Of a stretch of DNA of 9,339 nucleotides, positions 1 through 6,542 are shown in pieces. Made by a program: the position numbers and the translations under genes. Position 1 is the first letter of the stretch; every line of letters starts with the position of its first letter. The notes below the pieces were generated by a model. It was given only the letters and a program-made list of their open reading frames with translations. It searched no databases and had not been told where the DNA came from. The stretch comes from Bacteroidales bacterium (lineage in GTDB: Bacteria; Bacteroidota; Bacteroidia; Bacteroidales; VadinHA17): NCBI GenBank assembly GCA_015486475.1, contig WFRO01000545.1, positions 1-9,339 on the forward strand, given 5' to 3'.

Positions 1-1783
1 TCAGGACAAAGGAAGGATAGGTTGTATCAACATAAGTGGCCAGGCGGTCGGCATCCTTCATGTGGAGGTTGTTGTCTTCATCATCTCCGACAAAACATAA
101 TCTGTTGCGCCAGTCTCCCAGGGCATCTTCGGAATAATATGCTTTGATCTTATCTACGATGACCCCGGCCTCCTCAGCTGAGCCGACAGGGAACCGCCCC
201 ACTCCTATATCCAGCAGGCCGCTCACCCCTCCTTCATTGCTGTCCAGCAGACCGAAAAAATCATCAGAGACAAAGGACTGGGTAGGCACCAGCGAATTGG
301 GGGATTGATAGGTGGGGATATAATTACAGTTGTTCGGGTCAATGGTCAGGTTATCATACGAGCCGTCCCCCAGCAGAAGGAGATAGCGGGGCTTGTCCGT
401 TTTGCTCGTGGCACGGTCGTAGAACATCTTCATAAAATTGCGGATCGCTCCGATATCGCGGGCGCCTGAGGAGAACTCATTATAGACCTGGTCTGTGGTC
501 ACCACGGCTACGGCCATATCATCCCTTTCATGATGGTATTGTCCGAGAGCGATGGCCTGTTCCATGAAATCCGGAAAACTTACGATCACCAGGCGGGGCT
601 GGGGAAGGCCGTGCAGGTCCTGGTTCGGTAATCCTTCTACAACGGTCTCCGGCGAAGGGAAATCGTTTCCACGGAAAACCACAAATTGTCTCAGTGTATC
701 AGTATGGACCCGGAACTGCAGCGTGTTGTTCTCTTCCCTTGTTTCCATCCTTTTCACCTGATGCAGGTCCGTAACATCCCACACCTCCCCTTCTCCATTT
801 GCAATGAGGAAAGAGGTGATCTTCCCTGTTCCAAATGTTCTGATATCCCTGAAAAACAATGTATTGCCGTTCATGGCAAGCTGCCTGCGGGCCTGTATAT
901 CGATCTTGTCCAGCCAGGCCCGGGCATTTACCTTGTCATTGCTTTGAAATGAGATCGTTACCGGAACATCTTCCCCATTTGTAGTGAAAAGGTATTCTTT
1001 CAGATTAGCTTTAGCATATGCTGAAGTATAGCTGTAAATATTAACAGGGCCCACGGAAATAGAAGGGAGGTCCTGATCACCGGCCTGGATGCCAAAATAA
1101 GAGGTCCTGGAAGAACGGGCAATGACACGTACGCGCATGCGTATCACGTCGGAAAGGATCCTGCCAGGGAAAGTGAAGGTGAAAGTGACCGGAGAGAGTG
1201 CCGGCAGGGGCTCATACCATTCCCTGCCCGATTTGATCAGGTTCTCACGGTCAACGTCATGAAAAAGGTAGTCATCAAAAGAGGTGGAGATGTCCGTAGG
1301 GTCCTCGCCGGTAAAAGGTTCCTGGGGGATCTCATTCACCGGGGCAGTTGAGGAAGTGACAAAATAGTATGCTGCGTTGTCGTAAAGTGGGTTGATGTGG
1401 TAAAAAGAGGAGTCGTTGGATGAATATTTCCATTGTACGGGACCGGTGGCATAAAAAAGCAGATAATCTCCTTTGTTGAACACGCCGTCCGAACCTTTGT
1501 AAAGCCGGAGCGGAAGCTCCATGAGATCGTCGGGGTGAGGCACGTTGTTCTTCTCCGGGAGCATGCCCCCGCCATTTCCAAAAATGTGAGGGTGGGAGGG
1601 ATCGGGAAGTCCCATATTTTTCAGCTCATCATAGGTGATCTTGTAGATCCCTGTCTCTTTGACCATTATTTTCACCCAATACCCATCTGCCAGAACAGAC
1701 CGCCCGGCCCGGGAAGAGCCGAACGACGTGTTCAGAAAAAAAAATATCCCTGAAAGGAGTATTATGAACGTTTTTTTGATCAT
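1..1783 (-). CDS. porU: PorU, type IX secretion system C-terminal signal peptidase/sortase (3' part missing)
   Basis: PorU is the cell-surface gingipain-like (peptidase C25) sortase that cleaves the C-terminal signal of T9SS cargo and attaches cargo to the surface. The 594 residues present start with a signal peptide (MIKKTFIILLSGIFFFLN, about 1-22). A PorU/gingipain-type N-terminal region follows, with YWVKI and GIYKIT at 36-50 and the glycine-rich GNGGGML at 69-75. The C25 domain begins near residue 397: PRLVIVSFPDF, then NEFSSGARDIGAIRNFMKMF (435-454), YLLLLGDGSYDN (467-478), FVSDDFFGLLD (504-514) and LDIGVGRFPV (524-533). The catalytic His and Cys of the family lie further on, outside the window. 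Known PorU proteins are about 1,100-1,200 residues, so roughly half is seen. The ATG at 1783 is the only start that keeps the signal peptide. It is divergent from the PorP/SprF gene; porV, its neighbour in several Bacteroidota, would lie off the left edge. Confidence 0.93.
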   Translation of the reverse strand, partial: MIKKTFIILLSGIFFFLNTSFGSSRAGRSVLADGYWVKIMVKETGIYKITYDELKNMGLPDPSHPHIFGNGGGMLPEKNNVPHPDDLMELPLRLYKGSDGVFNKGDYLLFYATGPVQWKYSSNDSSFYHINPLYDNAAYYFVTSSTAPVNEIPQEPFTGEDPTDISTSFDDYLFHDVDRENLIKSGREWYEPLPALSPVTFTFTFPGRILSDVIRMRVRVIARSSRTSYFGIQAGDQDLPSISVGPVNIYSYTSAYAKANLKEYLFTTNGEDVPVTISFQSNDKVNARAWLDKIDIQARRQLAMNGNTLFFRDIRTFGTGKITSFLIANGEGEVWDVTDLHQVKRMETREENNTLQFRVHTDTLRQFVVFRGNDFPSPETVVEGLPNQDLHGLPQPRLVIVSFPDFMEQAIALGQYHHERDDMAVAVVTTDQVYNEFSSGARDIGAIRNFMKMFYDRATSKTDKPRYLLLLGDGSYDNLTIDPNNCNYIPTYQSPNSLVPTQSFVSDDFFGLLDSNEGGVSGLLDIGVGRFPVGSAEEAGVIVDKIKAYYSEDALGDWRNRLCFVGDDEDNNLHMKDADRLATYVDTTYPSFVL

Positions 1784-1922
1784 AAGGGTAAGCGGGACAA
1801 AATAATATATTTTTTATAACAGCGTTTACTATAAGATCCGATTTTTCTCCTTTTGGTTATCAAAACGTACGAATGACCCTATTATTGTTATTTTTGGAGG
1901 TGAATAGTTCTCATCGGAAAGG
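1784..1922. promoter_or_regulatory. divergent intergenic region between porU and the PorP/SprF gene
   Basis: This is 139 nt of AT-rich, non-coding sequence from which both flanking genes are read outward, so it must hold the porU promoter and probably that of the PorP/SprF gene. On the plus strand a good Bacteroidota -7 match is listed separately. For porU, reading the minus strand, the nearest candidates are imperfect: TACGTTTTG (1869-1861, one extra base relative to TAnnTTTG) and TATTTTG (1804-1798, one base short and probably too close to the start codon). No convincing -33 partner or operator repeat was seen. Confidence 0.6.
1889..1896 (+). promoter_or_regulatory. Bacteroidota-type -7 element (TATTTTTG) upstream of the PorP/SprF gene
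   Basis: TATTTTTG matches the TAnnTTTG -7 consensus described for Bacteroides and Flavobacterium exactly. It ends 26 nt before the GTG start codon, which would give a leader of roughly 20 nt. There is no TTG or TTTG at the usual distance upstream, so the promoter call rests on the -7 element and its position alone. Confidence 0.45.
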
Positions 1923-2885
1923 GTGTTAAATGTGAGGAATAAACTTTTAATATCATTCTTGCTGGCAGGCGTGGTGTTTACCTGTTCCAGGGCTCAGGAT
2001 CCGGCTTTTTCCATGATGTTCGCGGAGCGGATGTATTATAATCCTGCTTTTGCCGGGCTGGAAAACGGCAGGGCATCGCTCGGTTTCCGGGATCACTATC
2101 CCGGCAGTGATGCCAGTTACATCACCGCCGTGGCCTCATGGGACCAGCCGGTAGATGTCCTGCATGGAGGTTATGGTGTGATGCTGATGCATGATCGTTC
2201 GGCCGGCGGGATGTTATCTCTTTCGGGTGTATCTCTTACCTATTCCTATCACCTGCAGATCTCCCGTTCCCTGTTCCTGAACAGTGGCTTTACGGCTTCG
2301 CTGATGCAAAAATATTTCGATGCCGGCAAGGTCATCCTGCCTGATATGATATCACCCACCGGCGGGATCATTCTGCCCCCGGGCGAAACGATCGGATCCG
2401 AGAGTACTTTCTTTCCGGATTTCGCCGTGGGCTTTCTTTTATACGGAGAGAACTGGCTTGGAAGCATCGCTGCCTGGCACCTGATGGAACCATATCAGTC
2501 GGAAGTGAAAAATGACCAGACCGTCCTGAAAAGGAAATATACTTTTCTGTTCAGTTATACTGTCCCTGCAGGGAATGAATTGTATGTCGTTCCCTGGATC
2601 GGAGGGATGGTACAGGGAAGGAGCCAACAATATGTGCTGGGAGGGCAGGTGATCTATAAGATCATATCTGCAGGGCTTGCCTGGAAGAAAAATTTCGGGA
2701 ACCGGTATGATGCGGCCGTGTTCTCTCTGTCCCTGGATGCCGGGAATGTACGTTTTTTATATAGTTATGACGCCTCTCTGGGAGGGGGTGGAAATCCTTC
2801 CAGGGGAGGGGCGCATGAGGCAGGCATCGTCGTTGGTATAGGAAAATCACAAAGCCGCAGGACAATAATTTTCCCTCACTTGTAG
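1923..2885 (+). CDS. PorP/SprF family type IX secretion system outer-membrane protein
   Basis: PorP/SprF proteins are outer-membrane beta-barrel-like components of the T9SS and gliding apparatus; some serve the core machine (PorP) and others particular cargo (SprF with the adhesin SprB). This 320-residue protein has a signal peptide (about 1-24, cleavage likely after SRA, before QDPAFS). The family N-terminal signature follows: YYNPAFAGL (38-46), GFRDHYPG (54-61) and a GYGVMLMHDRSAGG stretch (83-96). The rest alternates short hydrophobic/aromatic strands, as expected of a barrel. It ends with GGAHEAGIVVGIGK, the usual family closing strand, plus about 12 extra basic/hydrophobic residues. The start is GTG at 1923 (or GTG at 1932); no in-frame ATG would keep the signal peptide, and GGAAAGG lies directly upstream. 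It sits between porU and gldJ, which supports a T9SS role. Which paralogue type it is cannot be told here. Confidence 0.85.
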   Translation: MLNVRNKLLISFLLAGVVFTCSRAQDPAFSMMFAERMYYNPAFAGLENGRASLGFRDHYPGSDASYITAVASWDQPVDVLHGGYGVMLMHDRSAGGMLSLSGVSLTYSYHLQISRSLFLNSGFTASLMQKYFDAGKVILPDMISPTGGIILPPGETIGSESTFFPDFAVGFLLYGENWLGSIAAWHLMEPYQSEVKNDQTVLKRKYTFLFSYTVPAGNELYVVPWIGGMVQGRSQQYVLGGQVIYKIISAGLAWKKNFGNRYDAAVFSLSLDAGNVRFLYSYDASLGGGGNPSRGGAHEAGIVVGIGKSQSRRTIIFPHL

Positions 2886-2929
2886 TTATTAAAAAATAAA
2901 ATGCTTATTTTTGTTAAATAAATAATTAT

Positions 2930-2937
2930 TACTTTTG
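2930..2937 (+). promoter_or_regulatory. Bacteroidota-type -7 element (TACTTTTG) upstream of gldJ
   Basis: TACTTTTG fits TAnnTTTG exactly. A TTTTTG run ending at 2913 could act as the -33 element; the 16-nt gap is at or just under the short end of the range described for this promoter type. The element ends 38 nt before the ATG at 2976, so transcription would begin near 2943. That makes the in-frame TTG at 2943 an unlikely start codon. The 57-nt gap between the PorP/SprF stop and 2943 is strongly AT-rich. Confidence 0.5.
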
Positions 2938-2975
2938 GTTTATTGTATTTAATAAACGGTGAAAAATCTTTGATC

Positions 2976-4475
2976 ATGCGTAGTGGTAAAATGAAAGCAT
3001 TAATCGTTCCGGTGGTCCTTGCAGGTTTAGCTACTTTAAGTTCCTGCGGTTTATTAGGGAAAGGGAAAGAAGATGTCTCCCCGACGACCGGCTGGAAGTA
3101 TAACGATCCGGAGAACGGGGGGTTTGAGGTCAGGACCGCTTTTGAGCAGCCCACGGGACCGGGGCTTGTTTTTATTGAAGGAGGTACCTTCACCATGGGA
3201 CGGGTAGAGCAGGATGTGATGTATGACTGGAACAACATCCCCCGTCGTGTTACCATCACCTCTTTTTATATGGATGAGACGGAGGTCAGGAATGTGGATT
3301 ACAGGGAGTATCTTTACTGGATCCAGCGGGTTTATAAAAGTTATCCTGAAGTTTACCGCCAGGCCCTGCCTGACACACTGGTGTGGAGAAGCCCGCTCGC
3401 CTATAATGAACCGTATGTGAAATATTATTTCCGGTATCCCTCCTACAACGAATATCCCGTTGTGGGGGTGAATTGGTTGCAGGCCAATGATTACTGCTCC
3501 TGGCGTACCGACAGGGTGAACGAGAAGATCCTGATCGACGAAGGGATCCTGAACCCGGATCCCAACCAGACCGACGAGAACAACTTCAACACGGAGGCAT
3601 ACCTGGCAGGCCAGTATGAGGGACTTGTCAATCAGAACCTCCCCAGTCTCAATCCCAACCAGGAGAACAGAAGGGTGACCATGGAAGATGGCCTTCTCCT
3701 GCCTGCTTACAGGTTGCCTACGGAGGCTGAATGGGAGTATGCTGCGCTGGCCCTCATCGGGAATACCTATGAGGAACGTTTGTATGAACGCCGTCTCTAC
3801 CCGTGGGATGGACATTACCTCAGAAATGCATCCCGGAAATACAGGGGGCGTTTTATGGCCAATTTTGTCAGGGGGAATGGCGACTACATGGGACTGGCCG
3901 GTGATCTGAACGATGCTGCCGCCATTACGGCTCAGGTGAAATCCTTCTGGCCCAATGACTATGGCCTGTACTGCATGGCCGGGAACGTTAATGAATGGGT
4001 GGCCGATGTATACCGGCAACTGAACAGCGTGGAAGTGGACGGCCTGAACCCATACAGGGGCAATATCTACAAGGTGCTGGTAAGAGACCAGGACGGGAAC
4101 GTGGCTGAAAAGGACAGCCTGGGTCATCTGCGTTACCGGGAAGTCACCCCCGAAGAGGTAGCTGACCGATATAATTATCAGAAGGCCGATTACAGAAATT
4201 ACAAAGATGGTGATCTGGAGTCCGCGATCAGCAACACGGATGACTGGAAAGGAGAAGATAAAGGTACCGGTCAGATGTATTCACAGGATGTCCAGAACAA
4301 TGATTATACCACCCTTATCAACGACCGGGCCAGGGTTTACAAAGGAGGCTCGTGGCTTGACAGGGCCTACTGGCTGATCCCCTCCACCCGCCGTTTCCTG
4401 GATGAAAAAAGCGCCCGGGCCGATCTGGGTTTCCGTTGTGCCATGACCAGGGTAGGTGGCTCTTCAGGATCATAA
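2976..4475 (+). CDS. gldJ: GldJ, gliding/type IX secretion lipoprotein with non-catalytic FGE-sulfatase fold
   Basis: GldJ is an outer-membrane lipoprotein needed for gliding and T9SS function in Flavobacterium, where it stabilises the related GldK. This 499-residue protein has a lipoprotein signal with lipobox LSSC (acylated Cys24). Residues 38-50 (TGWKYNDPENGGF) and GPGLVFIEGGTFTMG (61-75) are typical of GldJ and of the FGE-sulfatase (SUMF1) fold. Further fold motifs are YMDETEV (98-104), YPVVGVNW (160-167), RLPTEAEWEYAA (246-257), AGNVNEWVAD (335-344), GGSWL (457-461) and DLGFRCA (483-489). Insertions near 185-245 and 350-450 enlarge it beyond a minimal FGE. Where catalytic FGEs carry two cysteines after GGS, this protein has Asp462 and Leu467, so it is probably structural. 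The ATG at 2976 is preferred; ATG 2991 also keeps the lipobox. GldK is the main alternative, but porU as neighbour favours GldJ. Confidence 0.88.
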   Translation: MRSGKMKALIVPVVLAGLATLSSCGLLGKGKEDVSPTTGWKYNDPENGGFEVRTAFEQPTGPGLVFIEGGTFTMGRVEQDVMYDWNNIPRRVTITSFYMDETEVRNVDYREYLYWIQRVYKSYPEVYRQALPDTLVWRSPLAYNEPYVKYYFRYPSYNEYPVVGVNWLQANDYCSWRTDRVNEKILIDEGILNPDPNQTDENNFNTEAYLAGQYEGLVNQNLPSLNPNQENRRVTMEDGLLLPAYRLPTEAEWEYAALALIGNTYEERLYERRLYPWDGHYLRNASRKYRGRFMANFVRGNGDYMGLAGDLNDAAAITAQVKSFWPNDYGLYCMAGNVNEWVADVYRQLNSVEVDGLNPYRGNIYKVLVRDQDGNVAEKDSLGHLRYREVTPEEVADRYNYQKADYRNYKDGDLESAISNTDDWKGEDKGTGQMYSQDVQNNDYTTLINDRARVYKGGSWLDRAYWLIPSTRRFLDEKSARADLGFRCAMTRVGGSSGS

Positions 4476-4486
4476 AAAGAAACAAC

Positions 4487-4561
4487 ATGAAGGAACAGGC
4501 CTCATTATTTTGTGTAATGGGGCCTTTTTCTATTTCCGATGAAGATAAAACAACTTTATAA
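4487..4561 (+). other. possible 24-codon leader ORF spanning the gldJ-murF terminator
   Basis: An ATG at 4487, preceded by an A-rich stretch of the kind favoured for initiation in Bacteroidota, opens a 24-codon frame (MKEQASLFCVMGPFSISDED, then KTTL). It reads straight through both arms of the terminator hairpin and stops at 4559-4561, overlapping the first 23 nt of murF in another frame. It has no recognisable domain or run of one amino acid. It could be chance; it is listed because its position would let translation open the hairpin. Confidence 0.2.
4497..4529 (+). terminator. rho-independent terminator after gldJ
   Basis: The left arm AGGCCTCATTA (4497-4507) and right arm TAATGGGGCCT (4515-4525) pair over 11 bp with a single G-U wobble and a 7-nt loop (TTTTGTG). 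The stem base is GC-rich and runs into TTTTT (4525-4529). The structure begins 21 nt after the gldJ stop codon. It is by far the clearest terminator in the window and should end most transcripts of the PorP/SprF-gldJ unit. Confidence 0.85.
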
Positions 4562-5840
4562 GATCTTTTCCGGCCATCCGGATGTCATTACTGATTCAAG
4601 GTTATGCCGGGAGGGTGCACTTTTTTTTGCCCTTAAAGGTGAAAAATATGACGGGAACATGTATGCCTCCCAGGCACTGGAAAAGGGCTGTGCCTATGCA
4701 GTGGTGAGTGAGCCCGGCGTGGTGCATGATGAGCGTTATATCCTGGTGAAAGACACCCTTGCAACATTACAGGAACTGGCACGTTATCACAGGCAGCAGC
4801 TGGATGTTCCGGTACTGGCGATCACCGGAACAAATGGCAAGACAACTACCAAAGAGCTGATCGTCGGGGTGCTCTCCCGGAAATACAAAGTGACGGGGAC
4901 CCGCGGAAATCTTAACAATCATATCGGACTCCCTCTGACCCTCCTCGCCGCTGACAGGGAAACCGGCATACTGGTCACAGAGATGGGAGCGAACCATCCG
5001 GGAGAGATCGCTTTCCTGTGCGGGATCGCCGATCCCACACACGGGATCATTACGAATATCGGCAAAGCCCATCTCGAAGGATTTGGCAGTTTTGAGAAGA
5101 TCGTGGAAACGAAGACAGAACTATACGATCACCTGGCTAAAAAGGGTGGAGTGGTTTTCTATAATGCCGGCAATCCCATTCTGAAAAAAGAGGTCAGGAA
5201 GGTGAGGAACAGGATCTCTTATGGTCTGGAAGGGGAGGGTGCAGATATTTCATTTCGTCGCTCCGGAAAAGGTTCTCCGCTCCGTTTCATCTGGAACGCT
5301 CCGGACGGAGAGCGGCTGGTAAAAACGCGTCTTTACGGAAGCTATAATCTTGAGAACGTGATGGCTGCAGTGGCTGTGGGCGTTGGCTTCGGGGTGCCTC
5401 CGGAGGATATTACAGAGGCTGTCTCGGAATATGTCCCCGAAAATATGAGGTCACAGGTGATCACCACGCAAAAGGGGAATACCGTTATTCTGGATGCGTA
5501 CAATGCCAACCCGACAAGCATGGAAATTGCCATCCGGGAATTTGCCGGGCTGGAAGGTGATAAAAAGGCTGTGATCCTGGGAGATATGCTGGAACTGGGC
5601 CCTTACGCGGCAGAAGAACATAACAGGATCCTGGAACTCCTGAAAATGAATGGGTTTGAAAAAAATGTATATTTAGCCGGTAAACACTTTGCCGGGATGT
5701 CCGGTAAACATGGATATACCGGATTCTCTGACAGCAGGGAACTGAAAGCATATCTGAAGAGAATAAAGTGGACCGGCTATACTATCCTGATCAAAGGTTC
5801 ACGACGGATGCAACTCGAAGAATTATTGGAGGAATTATAA
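4539..5840 (+). CDS. murF: MurF, UDP-N-acetylmuramoyl-tripeptide--D-alanyl-D-alanine ligase
   Basis: MurF is the cytoplasmic ATP-dependent ligase that adds D-Ala-D-Ala to UDP-MurNAc-tripeptide, completing the peptidoglycan precursor. The 433-residue length is normal for the family. The N-terminal substrate domain carries ITDSR (17-21) and GALFFALKGEKYDG (26-39). The central ATPase domain has the P-loop GTNGKTT (97-103), NLNNHIGLPLT (124-134), EMGANHPGEI (148-157), NIGKAHLEGFGS (173-184) and Lys192 in TKTELY, the position expected for the carbamylated lysine of Mur ligases. The C-terminal domain shows LDAYNANPTSM (318-328), ILGDMLELG (346-354) and IKGSRRMQLE (418-427). These last motifs separate MurF from MurC, MurD and MurE. 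The ATG at 4539 lies 9 nt after the terminator T-run and has no Shine-Dalgarno sequence. The pyrophosphatase gene follows after 16 nt, so the two are probably co-transcribed. Confidence 0.96.
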   Translation: MKIKQLYKIFSGHPDVITDSRLCREGALFFALKGEKYDGNMYASQALEKGCAYAVVSEPGVVHDERYILVKDTLATLQELARYHRQQLDVPVLAITGTNGKTTTKELIVGVLSRKYKVTGTRGNLNNHIGLPLTLLAADRETGILVTEMGANHPGEIAFLCGIADPTHGIITNIGKAHLEGFGSFEKIVETKTELYDHLAKKGGVVFYNAGNPILKKEVRKVRNRISYGLEGEGADISFRRSGKGSPLRFIWNAPDGERLVKTRLYGSYNLENVMAAVAVGVGFGVPPEDITEAVSEYVPENMRSQVITTQKGNTVILDAYNANPTSMEIAIREFAGLEGDKKAVILGDMLELGPYAAEEHNRILELLKMNGFEKNVYLAGKHFAGMSGKHGYTGFSDSRELKAYLKRIKWTGYTILIKGSRRMQLEELLEEL

Positions 5841-5856
5841 TTAACAACTAAAAAAT

Positions 5857-6510
5857 ATGGCTGATAATTTTATGGATCCCATAGGGCGACTGATGGGATT
5901 GCGGTTCAAATCCCACCCCTGGCATGGGGTGGAGATCGGGGAAAAAGCTCCCGAAGTGGTTACTTCGTACATTGAGATGGTGCCTACAGATACGGTGAAA
6001 TATGAAGTGGACAAGAAGAGTGGATACCTGATGATCGACCGGCCGCAAAAATATTCCAATATTGTCCCCGCTTTGTATGGTTTTATTCCTCAGACCTACA
6101 GTGGAAAGAAAGTAGCTGCATTCTCCATGGAGAAATCCGGGAAGACAGGTCTTACGGGGGATGGTGACCCCATGGATATCCTTGTACTGACCGAGAAGGA
6201 GATCACGCATGGCGATATCCTGGTTTTTGCCCGTCCCATAGGAGGCTTGCGGATGATCGACGGAGCGGATGCCGATGACAAGATCATAGCGATCCTGGAC
6301 AATGACGCGGTATATGGCCGGTTCCGGAATATCTTTGATCTTCCCAAGGCTATCATCGACAGGCTGAAGCATTACTTCCTCACCTACAAGGATCTGCCGG
6401 GCAACAAGAGAGAGAGGGAGATCACGGATGTATACGGCCTGGAGGAGGCCCATGAGGTGATACGCTTTTCCATCGAGGATTACCGGGAGAAGTTCAGCCA
6501 GATGGTTTGA
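5857..6510 (+). CDS. ppa: family I soluble inorganic pyrophosphatase
   Basis: This cytoplasmic metal-dependent enzyme hydrolyses PPi to two phosphates and so pulls nucleotide, aminoacyl-tRNA and sugar-nucleotide synthesis forward. The family I active-site residues are present: Glu40, KYEVDK (48-53), DR at 61-62, YGFIPQTY (74-81), the metal-binding cluster DGDPMD (Asp102, Asp104, Asp107), and Asp135/Asp140 in MIDGADADDK. The 217 residues exceed the roughly 175 of the E. coli enzyme. The difference comes from about 20 extra N-terminal residues and an insertion of about 15 residues just before DGDPMD. There is no signal peptide or membrane segment. It begins 16 nt after murF on the same strand, so it probably depends on the same transcript. 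No hairpin with a T-run follows it. Confidence 0.95.
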   Translation: MADNFMDPIGRLMGLRFKSHPWHGVEIGEKAPEVVTSYIEMVPTDTVKYEVDKKSGYLMIDRPQKYSNIVPALYGFIPQTYSGKKVAAFSMEKSGKTGLTGDGDPMDILVLTEKEITHGDILVFARPIGGLRMIDGADADDKIIAILDNDAVYGRFRNIFDLPKAIIDRLKHYFLTYKDLPGNKREREITDVYGLEEAHEVIRFSIEDYREKFSQMV

Positions 6511-6542
6511 TCTCCGGGGACCGGCCAGCGTGAAAAGGGTAT
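6511..6542. other. short convergent gap between ppa and the GxGYxYP gene
   Basis: Two genes end toward each other with 32 nt between their stop codons. Only a 4-bp CCGG/CCGG pairing with a 3-nt loop was found, without a T-run on either strand. No intrinsic terminator can be supported here, so transcripts may run into the opposing gene or end by another mechanism. Confidence 0.5.

Noticed and set aside
552..952. Overlapping small plus-strand frames within porU (552-761 and 686-952)
   Set aside because: The minus strand is continuous PorU coding sequence with C25 motifs here; these are shadow frames.
2892..2912. A/T-only inverted repeat (AAAAATAA ... TTATTTTT) after the PorP/SprF gene, as a terminator
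   Set aside because: The 8-bp stem has no G-C pairs and would be very weak. The region is better explained as AT-rich promoter sequence for gldJ, although a minor effect on transcription cannot be excluded.
2943..2975. TTG at 2943 as the gldJ start
   Set aside because: It would add 11 residues before the signal peptide and falls at the predicted transcription start. ATG at 2976 or 2991 gives a normal lipoprotein signal.
3054..4127. 357-codon open frame on the minus strand, antisense to gldJ
   Set aside because: It is fully opposed to gldJ, which carries a lipobox and conserved fold motifs. The antisense translation is His/Val/Ile-rich and has no recognisable motif.
5848..6453. 201-codon open frame on the minus strand, antisense to the pyrophosphatase gene
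   Set aside because: The plus strand encodes an intact pyrophosphatase with all catalytic residues; the antisense frame has nothing recognisable.
6512..6526. CCGG-GGA-CCGG as a bidirectional terminator between the convergent genes
   Set aside because: The stem is only 4 bp with a 3-nt loop and there is no T-run on either strand.
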